Assembly (NCBI RefSeq): GCF_017571525.1
Contig: NZ_JAGETY010000001.1
Location: 310,001-374,000, forward strand
Length of the DNA: 64,000 bases
Direction of reading: 5' to 3'
From: Hymenobacter sp. BT559
GTDB taxonomy: Bacteria > Bacteroidota > Bacteroidia > Cytophagales > Hymenobacteraceae
The notes under the pieces are model-generated. The model was not told the origin of the DNA. It saw nothing but the letters and a program-made list of their open reading frames with translations, and did not search any database. The stretch's first letter is position 1; the number at the start of each line of letters is the position of its first letter. Below are positions 50,496-58,939 of the stretch, in pieces. The translations under genes and the position numbers were made by a program.

Positions 50496-51188
50496 TTATC
50501 GGCTGCTTGCGGGCGCGGCACCCGCCGCCGCAAATACCTCGCGCAGCTGCGCGGGCGTGAGCTCCGTAAAATCGCGGATGACCAGCAGCGGGGTTTGGAA
50601 ATCGCGGCCCGGCAGGGTCGAGGCTACGGCCACACAGTGCATACGGGCACGGTAAGCGGCTTGCTCGCCCAGCAGCGCATCTTCAAATACGACGCAGTGG
50701 GCGGGGTTTACGCTCAGCTTTTCGGCCGTCACGGCGTAGGTATCGGCGTGGGGCTTACCCTTGTCTACGTCGTCTTTGGTGATAACTACATCGAAGAAGC
50801 GGCGCAGGTTGAGGTCGTCGAGGATGTAGCCAATGGTTTCCTGGCCCGAGCCAGTACCGAGGCCGATTTTGAGGCCGGCGGCACGGGCGCCTTCCAGAAA
50901 CTCGACCAGGCCAGGCAAGGGCCGGCGGTCGTCCCAGTACAGCGTGCGATAGAGAAACTCCCGCTGGCCGGCTAGCTCTTCGAGCTTATCGGTGGGCTGG
51001 GGGTGGCTAGCGAAGGCTTCTTTGAGAATTTCGGAGGCCGGTGCGCCGTTGAGGCGACGCAGCAGGGATATGGCATCGGCCTGTACGCCCTGGTCACGAA
51101 AAAGCAGCTGAAAAGCACGGGCTTGCACAGGAGTGTTATCGACCAACACACCATCCATATCAAAAATGAGCGCTTGTAAATCGGGCAT
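50496..51188 (-). CDS. HAD-superfamily phosphatase (beta-phosphoglucomutase-like)
   Basis: 230 residues from the ATG at 51188; the longer frame would overlap pafA. HAD motif I is FDMDGVLVDN with nucleophile Asp10 and acid/base Asp12, and motif II is GLGTGSGQE. Motif III is KGKPHADTY with the Lys, and motif IV is VVFEDALLGEQAA. The helical cap of about 65 residues between I and II places it with beta-phosphoglucomutase and sugar-phosphate phosphatases. Substrate is not determined. It diverges from pafA by 79 bp. Confidence 0.9.
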   Translation of the reverse strand: MPDLQALIFDMDGVLVDNTPVQARAFQLLFRDQGVQADAISLLRRLNGAPASEILKEAFASHPQPTDKLEELAGQREFLYRTLYWDDRRPLPGLVEFLEGARAAGLKIGLGTGSGQETIGYILDDLNLRRFFDVVITKDDVDKGKPHADTYAVTAEKLSVNPAHCVVFEDALLGEQAAYRARMHCVAVASTLPGRDFQTPLLVIRDFTELTPAQLREVFAAAGAAPASSR

Positions 51189-51234
51189 AACAAATAGGTT
51201 ATCGGCCACCGGTGCAGCCAAAAGGGCCACACGG

Positions 51235-51242
51235 TATCTTTG
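51235..51242 (+). promoter_or_regulatory. -7 element for the PafA-type phosphatase
   Basis: TATCTTTG, an exact TAnnTTTG match, lies 25 nt upstream of the ATG at 51268 in the 79-bp divergent region. No Pho-box-like tandem repeat was recognised. Confidence 0.55.
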
Positions 51243-51267
51243 TCGGCCCCTCTTTACCCGCTTTTGC

Positions 51268-52968
51268 ATGAAAAAGATATTGCTGCTCGCTTTACTGGCC
51301 TTGCCGGCGCTGGCGCAGAAAAAATCGGCGGCGCTAGCCCGCCCCAGGCTGGTGGTGGGCATTGTGGTAGACCAAATGCGCTACGACTACCTCTACCGCT
51401 ACTGGAATAAGCTGGGCAATGACGGCTTCAAGCGCCTTATAGGCGAGGGATTTAGCTACGAAAGCTGCCACTACAACTACGTGCCTACCTACACCGGGCC
51501 GGGCCACACCAGCGTATTTACGGGCACCACGCCGGCCACCCACGGCATTGTGGGCAATAATTGGTTTGAGCGCGAAACGGGCAAGACCACCTACGTTACC
51601 GACGACAAAACCGTGCAGCCGGTGGGCGGCACGGTGGCGGCGGGCCAGATGTCGCCGCGCCACAACCTGGCCACCACCATCACCGACGAGCTGCGGCTAG
51701 CCACCAATTTTCAGAGCAAAGTCATTGGGGTGTGCATCAAGGACCGGGGCAGCATTCTGCCGGCCGGCCATGCCGCCAACGCCGCTTATTGGTATGATGG
51801 CTCGAACGGGGCCTTCATTACCAGTACGTTTTACACCCAGGCGCTGCCCGAGTGGGTGAGCAAATTCAACGCCGCCGGCCACGCCGCCGAGTACCTGGCC
51901 CAGCCCTGGAACACGCTGCTGCCCCTAGCCGCATACACCGAGAGCACCCCCGACGACGTGCCCTGGGAATCGGCCTTTAAGGGCGAAGCCAAGCCCGTTT
52001 TTCCGCACGACCTGCCCAGCCTGAGCGCCACGCCCACCGCCGCCGTGAAGGCCACGGAGAAGGCCTCGGGCGAAAAGCAGCCAGCCGCGCCTACGCGCAA
52101 CCTCGACCTCATTCGCTCGACGCCCTTCGGCAACTCGCTTACTGCCGACTTTGCCATCGAAACCTTGCGCCAGGAGCAGATGGGCCAGCGCGGCCAGACC
52201 GACTTCCTGACCCTGAGCTTTAGCAGCACCGACTACGTGGGCCACCAGTTTGGCACCACCGCCATCGAAACCGAAGACACCTACCTGCGCCTCGACCGCG
52301 ACCTGGCTAGGGTGCTCGACTTTATCGATAAGCAGGTAGGCAAGGGCCAGGCGCTCGTATTTCTGACGGCCGACCACGCTGCCGACCAGGCCGCCGGCTT
52401 TTTGGAGGCGCATCGCCTGCCGGGCGGCGGCCTGGGCATGGCCCCGCTGCGCGACTCGGTGCAGCGCGCCTTGGTGCGGGCTCACGGCCCCGGCCAGTGG
52501 ATACTCGACTTTGAGAATCAGCAGATTTACCTCAACCGCAGCTTACTCGCCCAGAAAAAGCTGGAGCTGGCTAAAGTGCAGAACGAGGTAGCCGAACTCC
52601 TGCGCCAGCAGCCACATATTGCGCAGGCCATCTCGGCCACCGACTTGCAGCGCAATGCCTGGCCGGTGGGCCTGAGCATGTACCAAGCCAACGGCTTTTA
52701 CGGCCCGCGCTCGGGCGATGTGCTGTTTGTAATGTCGCCGGGCTGGCTCGAAGCCTACAGCTATCCCGTTATCAAAGGCACTACGCACGGCGCCTCCTGG
52801 GCCTACGATACCCACGTGCCGCTGCTGTGGTGGGGCTGGCACGTGCCGCACGGCGAGTCGAGCGCCGAGGTTAAAATTGTGGACATTGCCCCCACAGTTG
52901 CCCGTTATTTGCACATTCAGGAGCCTAGCGGGTGTAGCGGCGTGCCGCTGCAAGAGGTGCTGAAGTAG
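51268..52968 (+). CDS. pafA: PafA-type alkaline phosphatase
   Basis: 566 residues with a signal peptide (about 1-16, ending ALAQ); periplasmic or secreted. Active-site landmarks fit Bacteroidota PafA: metal ligand Asp35 in VVDQMRYDY, nucleophile Thr76 in PTYTGPGH, Asn97 in VGNNWF, and the Lys-x-Arg monoesterase pair in IKDRGS. Later metal ligands appear in SSTDYVGHQFG and LTADHAA. PafA releases phosphate from organic esters and, in relatives, acts without phosphate repression. The ATG at 51268 starts the signal peptide; the longer open frame overlaps the divergent HAD gene. Confidence 0.93.
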   Translation: MKKILLLALLALPALAQKKSAALARPRLVVGIVVDQMRYDYLYRYWNKLGNDGFKRLIGEGFSYESCHYNYVPTYTGPGHTSVFTGTTPATHGIVGNNWFERETGKTTYVTDDKTVQPVGGTVAAGQMSPRHNLATTITDELRLATNFQSKVIGVCIKDRGSILPAGHAANAAYWYDGSNGAFITSTFYTQALPEWVSKFNAAGHAAEYLAQPWNTLLPLAAYTESTPDDVPWESAFKGEAKPVFPHDLPSLSATPTAAVKATEKASGEKQPAAPTRNLDLIRSTPFGNSLTADFAIETLRQEQMGQRGQTDFLTLSFSSTDYVGHQFGTTAIETEDTYLRLDRDLARVLDFIDKQVGKGQALVFLTADHAADQAAGFLEAHRLPGGGLGMAPLRDSVQRALVRAHGPGQWILDFENQQIYLNRSLLAQKKLELAKVQNEVAELLRQQPHIAQAISATDLQRNAWPVGLSMYQANGFYGPRSGDVLFVMSPGWLEAYSYPVIKGTTHGASWAYDTHVPLLWWGWHVPHGESSAEVKIVDIAPTVARYLHIQEPSGCSGVPLQEVLK

Positions 52969-53037
52969 ACACTTCGACGCTCGCAGGCTTTTTTACGTTA
53001 GTCAATTTCCATTTTTACTCATTTTCCTCTTTTTAAA

Positions 53038-53583
53038 GTGGCCCAATTCAACCCCTGGCACGACGTATCGCGCGGCGACAGCCTTCCTGAAGTAGTTACC
53101 GGCGTTATTGAAATTCCGAAAGGCAGCAAAGGCAAGTACGAACTCGACAAAGACAGCGGCCTGCTCAAGCTCGACCGCGTGCTGTTTTCAGCCGTGCACT
53201 ACCCGGCTGCCTATGGCTTCATTCCGCAAACGTATTGCGATGACAAAGACCCGCTCGACATCCTGGTGCTATGCTCGGTCGACATTCCGCACATGTGCCT
53301 CGTCGAGGCTAAGGTTATCGGCGTGATGCAGATGCTGGACCAGGACGAGGAAGACGATAAAATCATTGCCGTAGCCGCCCACGACGTGAGCGTGAACCAC
53401 TACAATGAGCTTGCCGACCTGCCGCCCTACATGATGCTCGAAATGCAGCGCTTCTTCGAAGACTACAAAGCTCTGGAAAACAAGCACGTAGAGGTAAAAC
53501 AGTTTCTGGGCCGCGAAGAAGCCTACCGCATCATCAACGACAGCATCAAGCTCTACGAAGAAACCTTCGGCGACACAAAGTAG
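53038..53583 (+). CDS. ppa: Inorganic pyrophosphatase (family I)
   Basis: Hydrolyses pyrophosphate to drive biosynthetic reactions; soluble and Mg-dependent. The 181-residue protein has [38 protein letters not shown] with the metal-binding Asp trio (DxDPxD-type), and [16 protein letters not shown]. The start is GTG at 53038, directly after an A/T-rich leader. It is followed by a family-A palindrome. Confidence 0.95.
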   Translation: MAQFNPWHDVSRGDSLPEVVTGVIEIPKGSKGKYELDKDSGLLKLDRVLFSAVHYPAAYGFIPQTYCDDKDPLDILVLCSVDIPHMCLVEAKVIGVMQMLDQDEEDDKIIAVAAHDVSVNHYNELADLPPYMMLEMQRFFEDYKALENKHVEVKQFLGREEAYRIINDSIKLYEETFGDTK

Positions 53584-53610
53584 CCGCTGCTGGTTGCTTA
53601 AACTAATCTG

Positions 53611-53704
53611 GAACGTCATGCTGCGCTTGTCGAAGCATCTCGCTCGCGCCGCTAGGGGTACTACGGGGCGGGCAAGATGCTTCGGCAAGCGCAGCATGAC
53701 GTTC
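53611..53704. repeat. Family-A long palindrome, copy 2
   Basis: Outer arms 53611-53643 and 53672-53704 pair with few mismatches and start with GAACGTCATGCTG. The centre has GCTAGGGGTACTA, the same 13-nt word as the spacer of the family-B element at 7925-8045. It lies between the ppa and UbiA-like genes, both on the plus strand. Confidence 0.88.
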
Positions 53705-53748
53705 TTTTGTGCTGGCTACGCCCGCCGCCCGCTTTTAGCCTTTAATCC

Positions 53749-54606
53749 ATGCCTGCCGCCCACCGCGCTCTGCCCCTGCGCCTGCTTGATGCGCTGCTCT
53801 TTAGCAGTGTGTGGCTAGCCGGCGCGGCCGCTGCCCAAACGGCTGCCACGCTGCGCCTGTGGCCCGGGCCAGCGGGCGCCACCGGGCTGCACGTGGTGGT
53901 GCTGGTATTTGCGGCCACCCTACTCACGTATAATCTCGACGCGGCGCTGCCCTTTAAGTACCGGCAGCCGGCCGGCACCTCGGGGCGCAAAGCCTGGCAG
54001 CAGCGCCACCGCCCGGCGCTGGTGGGGCTGGCCGGGGCAGCGGCGCTGTCGGGGGCCTATTTGCTGCTCACCGATGGCTGGGTGCATTTCTTACCGGTGC
54101 TGCTGCCACTGGCGGCGCTGGCTATTGGCTACTCGTGGCCGGTGCTGCCGTGGCGGGGCCGCTGGTGGGCCATCCGGGAGGTGCCGCTGCTAAAGGTATT
54201 TCTGATTGCGGGGGTGTGGACGGCCGTGACGGTGGGCCTGCCTGCGCTGGCCCTGCACCGGCCACTGGGCACGGTGCTCGGGCTGCTCGGGCAGCGGTTT
54301 TGCCTCGTAGCAGCCCTAGCCATTGTGTTTGATATTCGCGACTACAGCCGCGACCGAGGCGTGGGGCTGCGTACGTTTCCGGTGCTGCTGGGTGTAGGCG
54401 GCGCCAAGGCCGTGTCGCTGGCGCTACTGGCCGGGGCGGTGGCGCTGGGGCTGGTGCGCGAGGCTACCCCCCTGGCAGTGTTGCTGCCGGCCGGGCTGGC
54501 CGCGGCCGTGGTGCTGGCTGCCGACGAACACCGGGGTGACTACTTTTTTGCCCTCGTCACCGATGGTATGCTACTGGTGCAGGCCGCCGCATATTTTGTG
54601 CTGTAG
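53749..54606 (+). CDS. UbiA-superfamily-like membrane protein
   Basis: 285 residues, with about eight hydrophobic helices. A first polar loop has TYNLDAALPFKYRQP where UbiA prenyltransferases have NDxxDxxxD. A second polar loop has VFDIRDYSRDRGVGLRTFPVLLG, which fits the second Asp-rich UbiA motif (DxxDxxxD). The weakened first motif makes enzymatic prenyl transfer uncertain; a membrane-bound relative with another donor is possible. No quinone, heme O or carotenoid gene is adjacent. Confidence 0.72.
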   Translation: MPAAHRALPLRLLDALLFSSVWLAGAAAAQTAATLRLWPGPAGATGLHVVVLVFAATLLTYNLDAALPFKYRQPAGTSGRKAWQQRHRPALVGLAGAAALSGAYLLLTDGWVHFLPVLLPLAALAIGYSWPVLPWRGRWWAIREVPLLKVFLIAGVWTAVTVGLPALALHRPLGTVLGLLGQRFCLVAALAIVFDIRDYSRDRGVGLRTFPVLLGVGGAKAVSLALLAGAVALGLVREATPLAVLLPAGLAAAVVLAADEHRGDYFFALVTDGMLLVQAAAYFVL

Positions 54607-54763
54607 GCACGGACCCGGTAAGGGGCCTAGCAAAGACGGCTGTTCGTTTGAATTATTTCGGTAATTTAGCAGGCGGCCAGGGCTACCAGGCAACTGAAAA
54701 CGACAAAACGGAGTAGCCGTATTTGCTTCTACTGCCATTCCTACCTGCAAAACTCATCAGCTT

Positions 54764-56041
54764 ATGAACCGCTCTTTTGTGTTGCGCTATTGGCTGATGA
54801 TTACCACCTTCATGCTGAGCATGTTGGGCGGCAGTGTGGTTGGGCAGGCCCAGGGCCAGCCCGGCACGCCCCCGGTGCCGCCCATGCGCGAAATCGCCCT
54901 CGACAGCGTGCGTGCCGTGCCCCAGGCCCTCGACATTGCGGGCTGGCTGCTGCTCGATAAAGACATACAGCTAGAGCTGGGTGGGGCCGTACAAAACTTG
55001 TACAACTTTAAGTTTGACAAGGCCGACAAGCAGTTTCATTCGTTGCAGCGGCGCTACCCGCAGCACCCCATGGCGTATTTCCTGCTGGGCCTGAGCACCT
55101 GGTGGCGCATGATGCCCGCTGGCCCCACCGACACCCGCTACGACCAGCGCTTTCTGGCTTACCTCGACACAACCCAGACCCGCGCCGAGGCCCTTTACAA
55201 AGCCGACGCGCGCAACTACGAAGCCTGCTTCTTTCTGTCGGCCGCCTATGGCATGGAGGCCCGCCTGCACGCCGAGCGCCACAACTGGCGCAAGGCCACC
55301 GTGGCGAGCCGCCGTGCCCTCATCTACCTCGAAAAAAGCAAGGAAGCCAATGGCTTAAGCTCCGAGTTTCTGTTTGGTGAGGGCCTGTTCAATTACTACG
55401 CCGTGTGGATAGGCGAGGAGTATAAATGGCTGCGGCCGGTGCTGTTCTTCTTTCCGAAGGGCAACCGTGAGCGCGGGCTGGCCCAGCTGCGGGAGGTGGG
55501 CCGCACGGCCTTCTACACAGGCACCGAAGCCAATTTCTTCCTGGTCACCATCCTCAACAGCGAGCGCGAAAAGAAGTCGGCCGAGGCTTACACGCTGGCC
55601 CGGCAGCTGACCACGCAGTTTCCCGATAACTCGCGCTTTCAGCTCGATTACGCCAAGCTGTGCTTTAAGCTCGGCAAATTTGAGGAAAGCGAGGCGGCCA
55701 GCCTCTCGGTGCTGCGCAAGTATGCGGCCGGGCAGGTGGGCTACGAGGCCCACGCAGGGCGGGCCGCCACCTACATTATGGGCTACCTGATGCACTATAA
55801 GTACCACGACCTGCCGCAGGCCCAGGATTATTACCAGCGCTGCATGGCCTACTCCGAGCAGGCCGGCATGGCGAAGCAGGGCTACTATATTTTTGCCGAA
55901 GCCGGGCTAGCCCGCCTGGCGCTGCAAAAGAGCGACCACGCCACCGCCCGCCGCTACTACCGCGCCGTGCTCGAGCAGAGTGAGAACGGCGAAGACGAGT
56001 ACCTCGAAGCCCGCGACTGGCTGCGTAAGCACCCGCAGTAG
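54764..56041 (+). CDS. Secreted tetratricopeptide-repeat protein
   Basis: 425 residues with a signal peptide or single anchor (about 8-28, ending VVGQAQ). The rest is helical, with TPR-like pairs: LYNFKFDKADKQFHSLQRRYPQHPMAYFLLG, split by about 34-residue spacing, then KATVASRRALIYLEKSKEANG and LAYFQLDYAKLCFKLGKFEESEAA-like repeats. TPRs mediate protein contacts; no partner is evident. The stop codon is immediately followed by five tandem copies of GTGGTTA. Confidence 0.78.
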   Translation: MNRSFVLRYWLMITTFMLSMLGGSVVGQAQGQPGTPPVPPMREIALDSVRAVPQALDIAGWLLLDKDIQLELGGAVQNLYNFKFDKADKQFHSLQRRYPQHPMAYFLLGLSTWWRMMPAGPTDTRYDQRFLAYLDTTQTRAEALYKADARNYEACFFLSAAYGMEARLHAERHNWRKATVASRRALIYLEKSKEANGLSSEFLFGEGLFNYYAVWIGEEYKWLRPVLFFFPKGNRERGLAQLREVGRTAFYTGTEANFFLVTILNSEREKKSAEAYTLARQLTTQFPDNSRFQLDYAKLCFKLGKFEESEAASLSVLRKYAAGQVGYEAHAGRAATYIMGYLMHYKYHDLPQAQDYYQRCMAYSEQAGMAKQGYYIFAEAGLARLALQKSDHATARRYYRAVLEQSENGEDEYLEARDWLRKHPQ

Positions 56042-56114
56042 CAGTGGTTAGTGGTTAGTGGTTAGTGGTTAGTGGTTAAAGATTGTTCAACTAACCGTTA
56101 ATCACTAATCACTG
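56042..56114. repeat. Five tandem GTGGTTA units in an imperfect palindrome
   Basis: Units 56044-56078 are exact 7-bp repeats. The segment 56042-56065 pairs, with G/T wobbles, with 56091-56114. The right arm contains the stop of the nnr gene (56109-56111) and the left arm follows the TPR stop directly. Confidence 0.75.
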
Positions 56115-57653
56115 TACCAGCACCGCCAGCGCCGGGCCGATGTGCTGCACCAGGTCGCTGGCCACTAGCCCGGCTTCGCCGGTTTCGCGGGCGGCCAGGT
56201 CGCCGGCGTGGCCGTGAGCCAGCACCGCTAAGCGGGCGGCCAGCACAGTATCGAGGCGCTGGTCGGCGCGCAGGGCCAGCACGAGGCCGGTGAGCACGTC
56301 GCCGCTGCCGCCGGTGCCCATGCCAGGGTTGCCGGTGCTATTGAAATACACCTGGCCATCGGGGGCGGCCACGGCGGTGTAAGCACCTTTCAGGATAACT
56401 ATGCACTTGTGCTTTTGCACGAAGTCGCGCAGCAAGTCGAGGCGGTGGTAGTCGTCGCGGGCCTTCTCGGTGAGGCGCGTAAACTCGCCGATGTGGGGCG
56501 TGAGCACCGTGTTTTCGGGCAGCAGGGCTAGCAACTCGCGGTGCTCGCCGAGCAGGTTGAGCGCATCGGCGTCGATAACTAGCGGCACCTTGGCTTCGCG
56601 CAATAGCTTCTCAAGCACGGCCCGGCTAGCCTCCTCCTGGCCCAGGCCGGGGCCAATGCCTACGGCCTGATAGGGTTTCAAGTCGGGCAGTTCGCTGATG
56701 AAATCGGCCTGCGTATCGGGCAGGCACATGGCCTCGGGCCGGGTGGTCTGGATGATATCGTAGCCGCAGCCCGGCACCGCCACCGTGAGCAGGCCCACGC
56801 CGCCGCGCAGGCATGCGCCGCTGGCCAGCACTGCGGCGCCCACCTTGCCCCGGCTGCCCGCCAGTAGCAAGGCATGGCCGAAGGTGTTTTTGTAGGCAAA
56901 CTTGCCACGCCGGGGCAGCGCTACGTCGGGCTGCCGGGCGGCCAGTGCGGCATCGAAGCCGCCAGTGCCCGGCAGGCGCGTGAGGTGCCAGGGCGTATCG
57001 GCTTGCGCAATAAAATCGGGGCTCAGGCCGATGTCTACCACGTGCCACTCGCCCACATAGTCAGCATTTTGCGGCAGCAAAAAAGCCAGCTTGGGTAGCC
57101 CAAAGCTGATGGTATGGCTAGCCCGCACCACGGGCGCCTGCGGGTCGGGCTGCGGTGCGTCGGCCAGCAGGCCACTCGGCAGGTCGATGGCCACCACGCG
57201 GGCGTGGCTGCCGTTGAGGTGCCGCACCACGGCAGCCGCCACCCCATCGAGCGGACGGCTGAGGCCGGTGCCAAACAGGGCATCCACGACCAGCGTGCCA
57301 GGTTGAATATCGGGCAGTTTTTCGGCGCTTAACTCCTGAATAGCAATGACCTTGGGCAGCACATGATGATTGTACTCGTAATCGTCGGAGTACTTGGCGG
57401 CCGGTAGCAGGCCTAGCCGCACGGCGTAGCCGGCCAGGTAGAGCAGGCGGGCCAGAGCCAGGCCATCGCCGCCGTTGTTGCCGGGGCCGCACAGCAGCAA
57501 GATTTCGCCCGCCTCGGCTGGAGTGTAGTGCTGGTAGAGCCAGCCGGCCAGCGCAATGGCCGCGCGCTCCATCAGGGCCGTGGAGGTGGTGCGCTGCTCG
57601 CGGATGGTAGCCTGGTCGAGCGCGCGGATTTGGGCGGCAGAAAGGAGTTTCAT
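56109..57653 (-). CDS. nnr: Bifunctional NAD(P)H-hydrate epimerase/dehydratase
   Basis: Repairs hydrated NAD(P)H. The 514-residue protein has an N-terminal YjeF_N epimerase domain (about 1-220) with LLCGPGNNGGDGLALARLL and VVDALFGTGLSRPLDG. The C-terminal ribokinase-like dehydratase domain (about 230-510) has LLAGSRGKVGAAVLASGACLRGG in two parts, YQAVGIGPGLGQE and NPGMGTGGSGDVLTGL. Both halves are complete. It diverges from the hydrolase at 57699 with a 45-bp gap. Confidence 0.95.
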   Translation of the reverse strand: MKLLSAAQIRALDQATIREQRTTSTALMERAAIALAGWLYQHYTPAEAGEILLLCGPGNNGGDGLALARLLYLAGYAVRLGLLPAAKYSDDYEYNHHVLPKVIAIQELSAEKLPDIQPGTLVVDALFGTGLSRPLDGVAAAVVRHLNGSHARVVAIDLPSGLLADAPQPDPQAPVVRASHTISFGLPKLAFLLPQNADYVGEWHVVDIGLSPDFIAQADTPWHLTRLPGTGGFDAALAARQPDVALPRRGKFAYKNTFGHALLLAGSRGKVGAAVLASGACLRGGVGLLTVAVPGCGYDIIQTTRPEAMCLPDTQADFISELPDLKPYQAVGIGPGLGQEEASRAVLEKLLREAKVPLVIDADALNLLGEHRELLALLPENTVLTPHIGEFTRLTEKARDDYHRLDLLRDFVQKHKCIVILKGAYTAVAAPDGQVYFNSTGNPGMGTGGSGDVLTGLVLALRADQRLDTVLAARLAVLAHGHAGDLAARETGEAGLVASDLVQHIGPALAVLVQ

Positions 57654-57698
57654 AAGGTGATTTTTACGCAGGAAGCTGCCAGCAGGCTACTTTCGGCC

Positions 57699-58238
57699 AT
57701 GCAAAGAACCACTCGCTTTTTCATTGTACCCGGCCTCGGCAGCTCGGGCCCTGAGCACTGGCAAACCTATTTCGAGCGCCAAAACCCTGATTTTACCCGC
57801 ATTCAGCAGCGTGAGTGGGACGCTCCCGACCGCACCGAGTGGGTTGAAACCCTGGAGCAGGCCCTGGCCGGCGAAGACCTTAGCCAGGTAGTGCTCATTG
57901 CGCACAGCCTGGGCTGCCCCACGGTGGCGCACTGGGCTGCCACCTACGGCCACACCATCAAAGGTGCGCTGCTGGTGGCGCCCGTCGATGTAGAAACTCC
58001 GGGCTTCGCGGCCCAGCCACCTACCGGCTTTGGGCCGCTACCGTTGCAGCGGTTGCCTTTTCCGAGCAAAGTGGTAACCAGCACGACCGATGAATGGGTG
58101 ACGCCGGAGCGCGCCCAGCAATTTGCCGAAGCCTGGGGCAGTGAGCTGGTGAACGTAGGCGACGCCGGCCACATCAACACGGCCAGCGGCCACGGGCCCT
58201 GGCCCGAGGGGCTAGCGCTGCTGCAAGACTGGGCGTAG
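57699..58238 (+). CDS. RBBP9/YdeN-family alpha/beta hydrolase
   Basis: 179 residues from the ATG at 57699; the longer frame overlaps nnr. The typical RBBP9 beginning is [20 protein letters not shown]. The nucleophile elbow is IAHSLGCPT (Ser70), an acidic residue is in STTDEWV, and the catalytic His is in [10 protein letters not shown]. Such serine hydrolases are small and cytoplasmic, and their natural substrates are unclear. It lies 65 bp upstream of msrB and probably shares its transcript. Confidence 0.9.
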   Translation: MQRTTRFFIVPGLGSSGPEHWQTYFERQNPDFTRIQQREWDAPDRTEWVETLEQALAGEDLSQVVLIAHSLGCPTVAHWAATYGHTIKGALLVAPVDVETPGFAAQPPTGFGPLPLQRLPFPSKVVTSTTDEWVTPERAQQFAEAWGSELVNVGDAGHINTASGHGPWPEGLALLQDWA

Positions 58239-58303
58239 CGGCGCCAGTGAACCATGCGCCAGCCTATACGTTTTACTGCTACCCAACCTCAGCCATTGAT
58301 TTT

Positions 58304-58765
58304 ATGCAAACCTGGAACGACGTTATCCGCCTGGCCAACCACGGCGCCCCCACCCCGCCCCGCCGCGTGGAGAAAACCGCCGCCGAATGGAAGGCCCAGC
58401 TCACGCCTGAGCAGTACCACGTGACCCGGGAGCACGGCACCGAGCGCGCTTTCACCGGCGAGTATTGCGAGGCTCACGAGGCGGGCCTCTACGCCTGCGT
58501 GTGCTGCGGCACCCCGCTCTACGACTCGCGCACCAAGTTTGAGAGCGGCACCGGCTGGCCTAGCTTTACGCAGCCCGTCGACGAGGCCGCCATCAAGTAC
58601 AAGAAAGACACCAGCTACGGCATGGTGCGCGTGGAAGTGCTCTGCAACGTGTGCGATGCCCACCAGGGCCACGCTTTCCCCGATGGCCCGCCGCCCAGCG
58701 GCCTGCGCCTGTGCATCAACTCGGCCAGCATCAAGCTCGTGACGACTAAGGAGCCGGCCGCGTAG
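58304..58765 (+). CDS. msrB: Peptide-methionine (R)-S-oxide reductase
   Basis: Repairs oxidised methionine (R form) in proteins. From the ATG at 58304 it has 153 residues; a GTG at 58247 would add a non-conserved segment. The zinc pairs are CVCC (Cys65/Cys68) and CNVC (Cys114/Cys117). The catalytic cysteine is Cys137 in LRLCINSAS, preceded by SGTGWPSF and GHAFPDGP. There is no signal peptide, so it is cytoplasmic. It complements the free-Met-sulfoxide reductase at 31861-32343. Confidence 0.95.
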   Translation: MQTWNDVIRLANHGAPTPPRRVEKTAAEWKAQLTPEQYHVTREHGTERAFTGEYCEAHEAGLYACVCCGTPLYDSRTKFESGTGWPSFTQPVDEAAIKYKKDTSYGMVRVEVLCNVCDAHQGHAFPDGPPPSGLRLCINSASIKLVTTKEPAA

Positions 58766-58799
58766 CAGAGCACCTCCGACCAACGTTCCCCACACTATA

Positions 58800-58887
58800 G
58801 AACGTCATGCTGAGCTTGCCGAAGCATCTCTACCGCGCCAGTCGCATTGTTCGGTAGAGATGCTTCGACAGACTCAGCATGACGTTC
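58800..58887. repeat. Family-A long palindrome, copy 3
   Basis: Arms 58800-58835 and 58852-58887 pair with three mismatches and start with GAACGTCATGCTG. The right arm is followed by seven T's, so on the plus strand this copy also has the form of an intrinsic terminator for the msrB transcript. Its centre lacks the GCTAGGG word of the other copies. Confidence 0.88.
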
Positions 58888-58939
58888 TTTTTTATCTTTA
58901 ATACCTTTTTCCTTCCGTCCTCCCCTACCCCACCCAACC

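Noticed and set aside
56044..56078. Five tandem GTGGTTA units as a mini-CRISPR
   Set aside because: Units are 7 bp with no spacers, part of an imperfect palindrome, and no cas gene is present.
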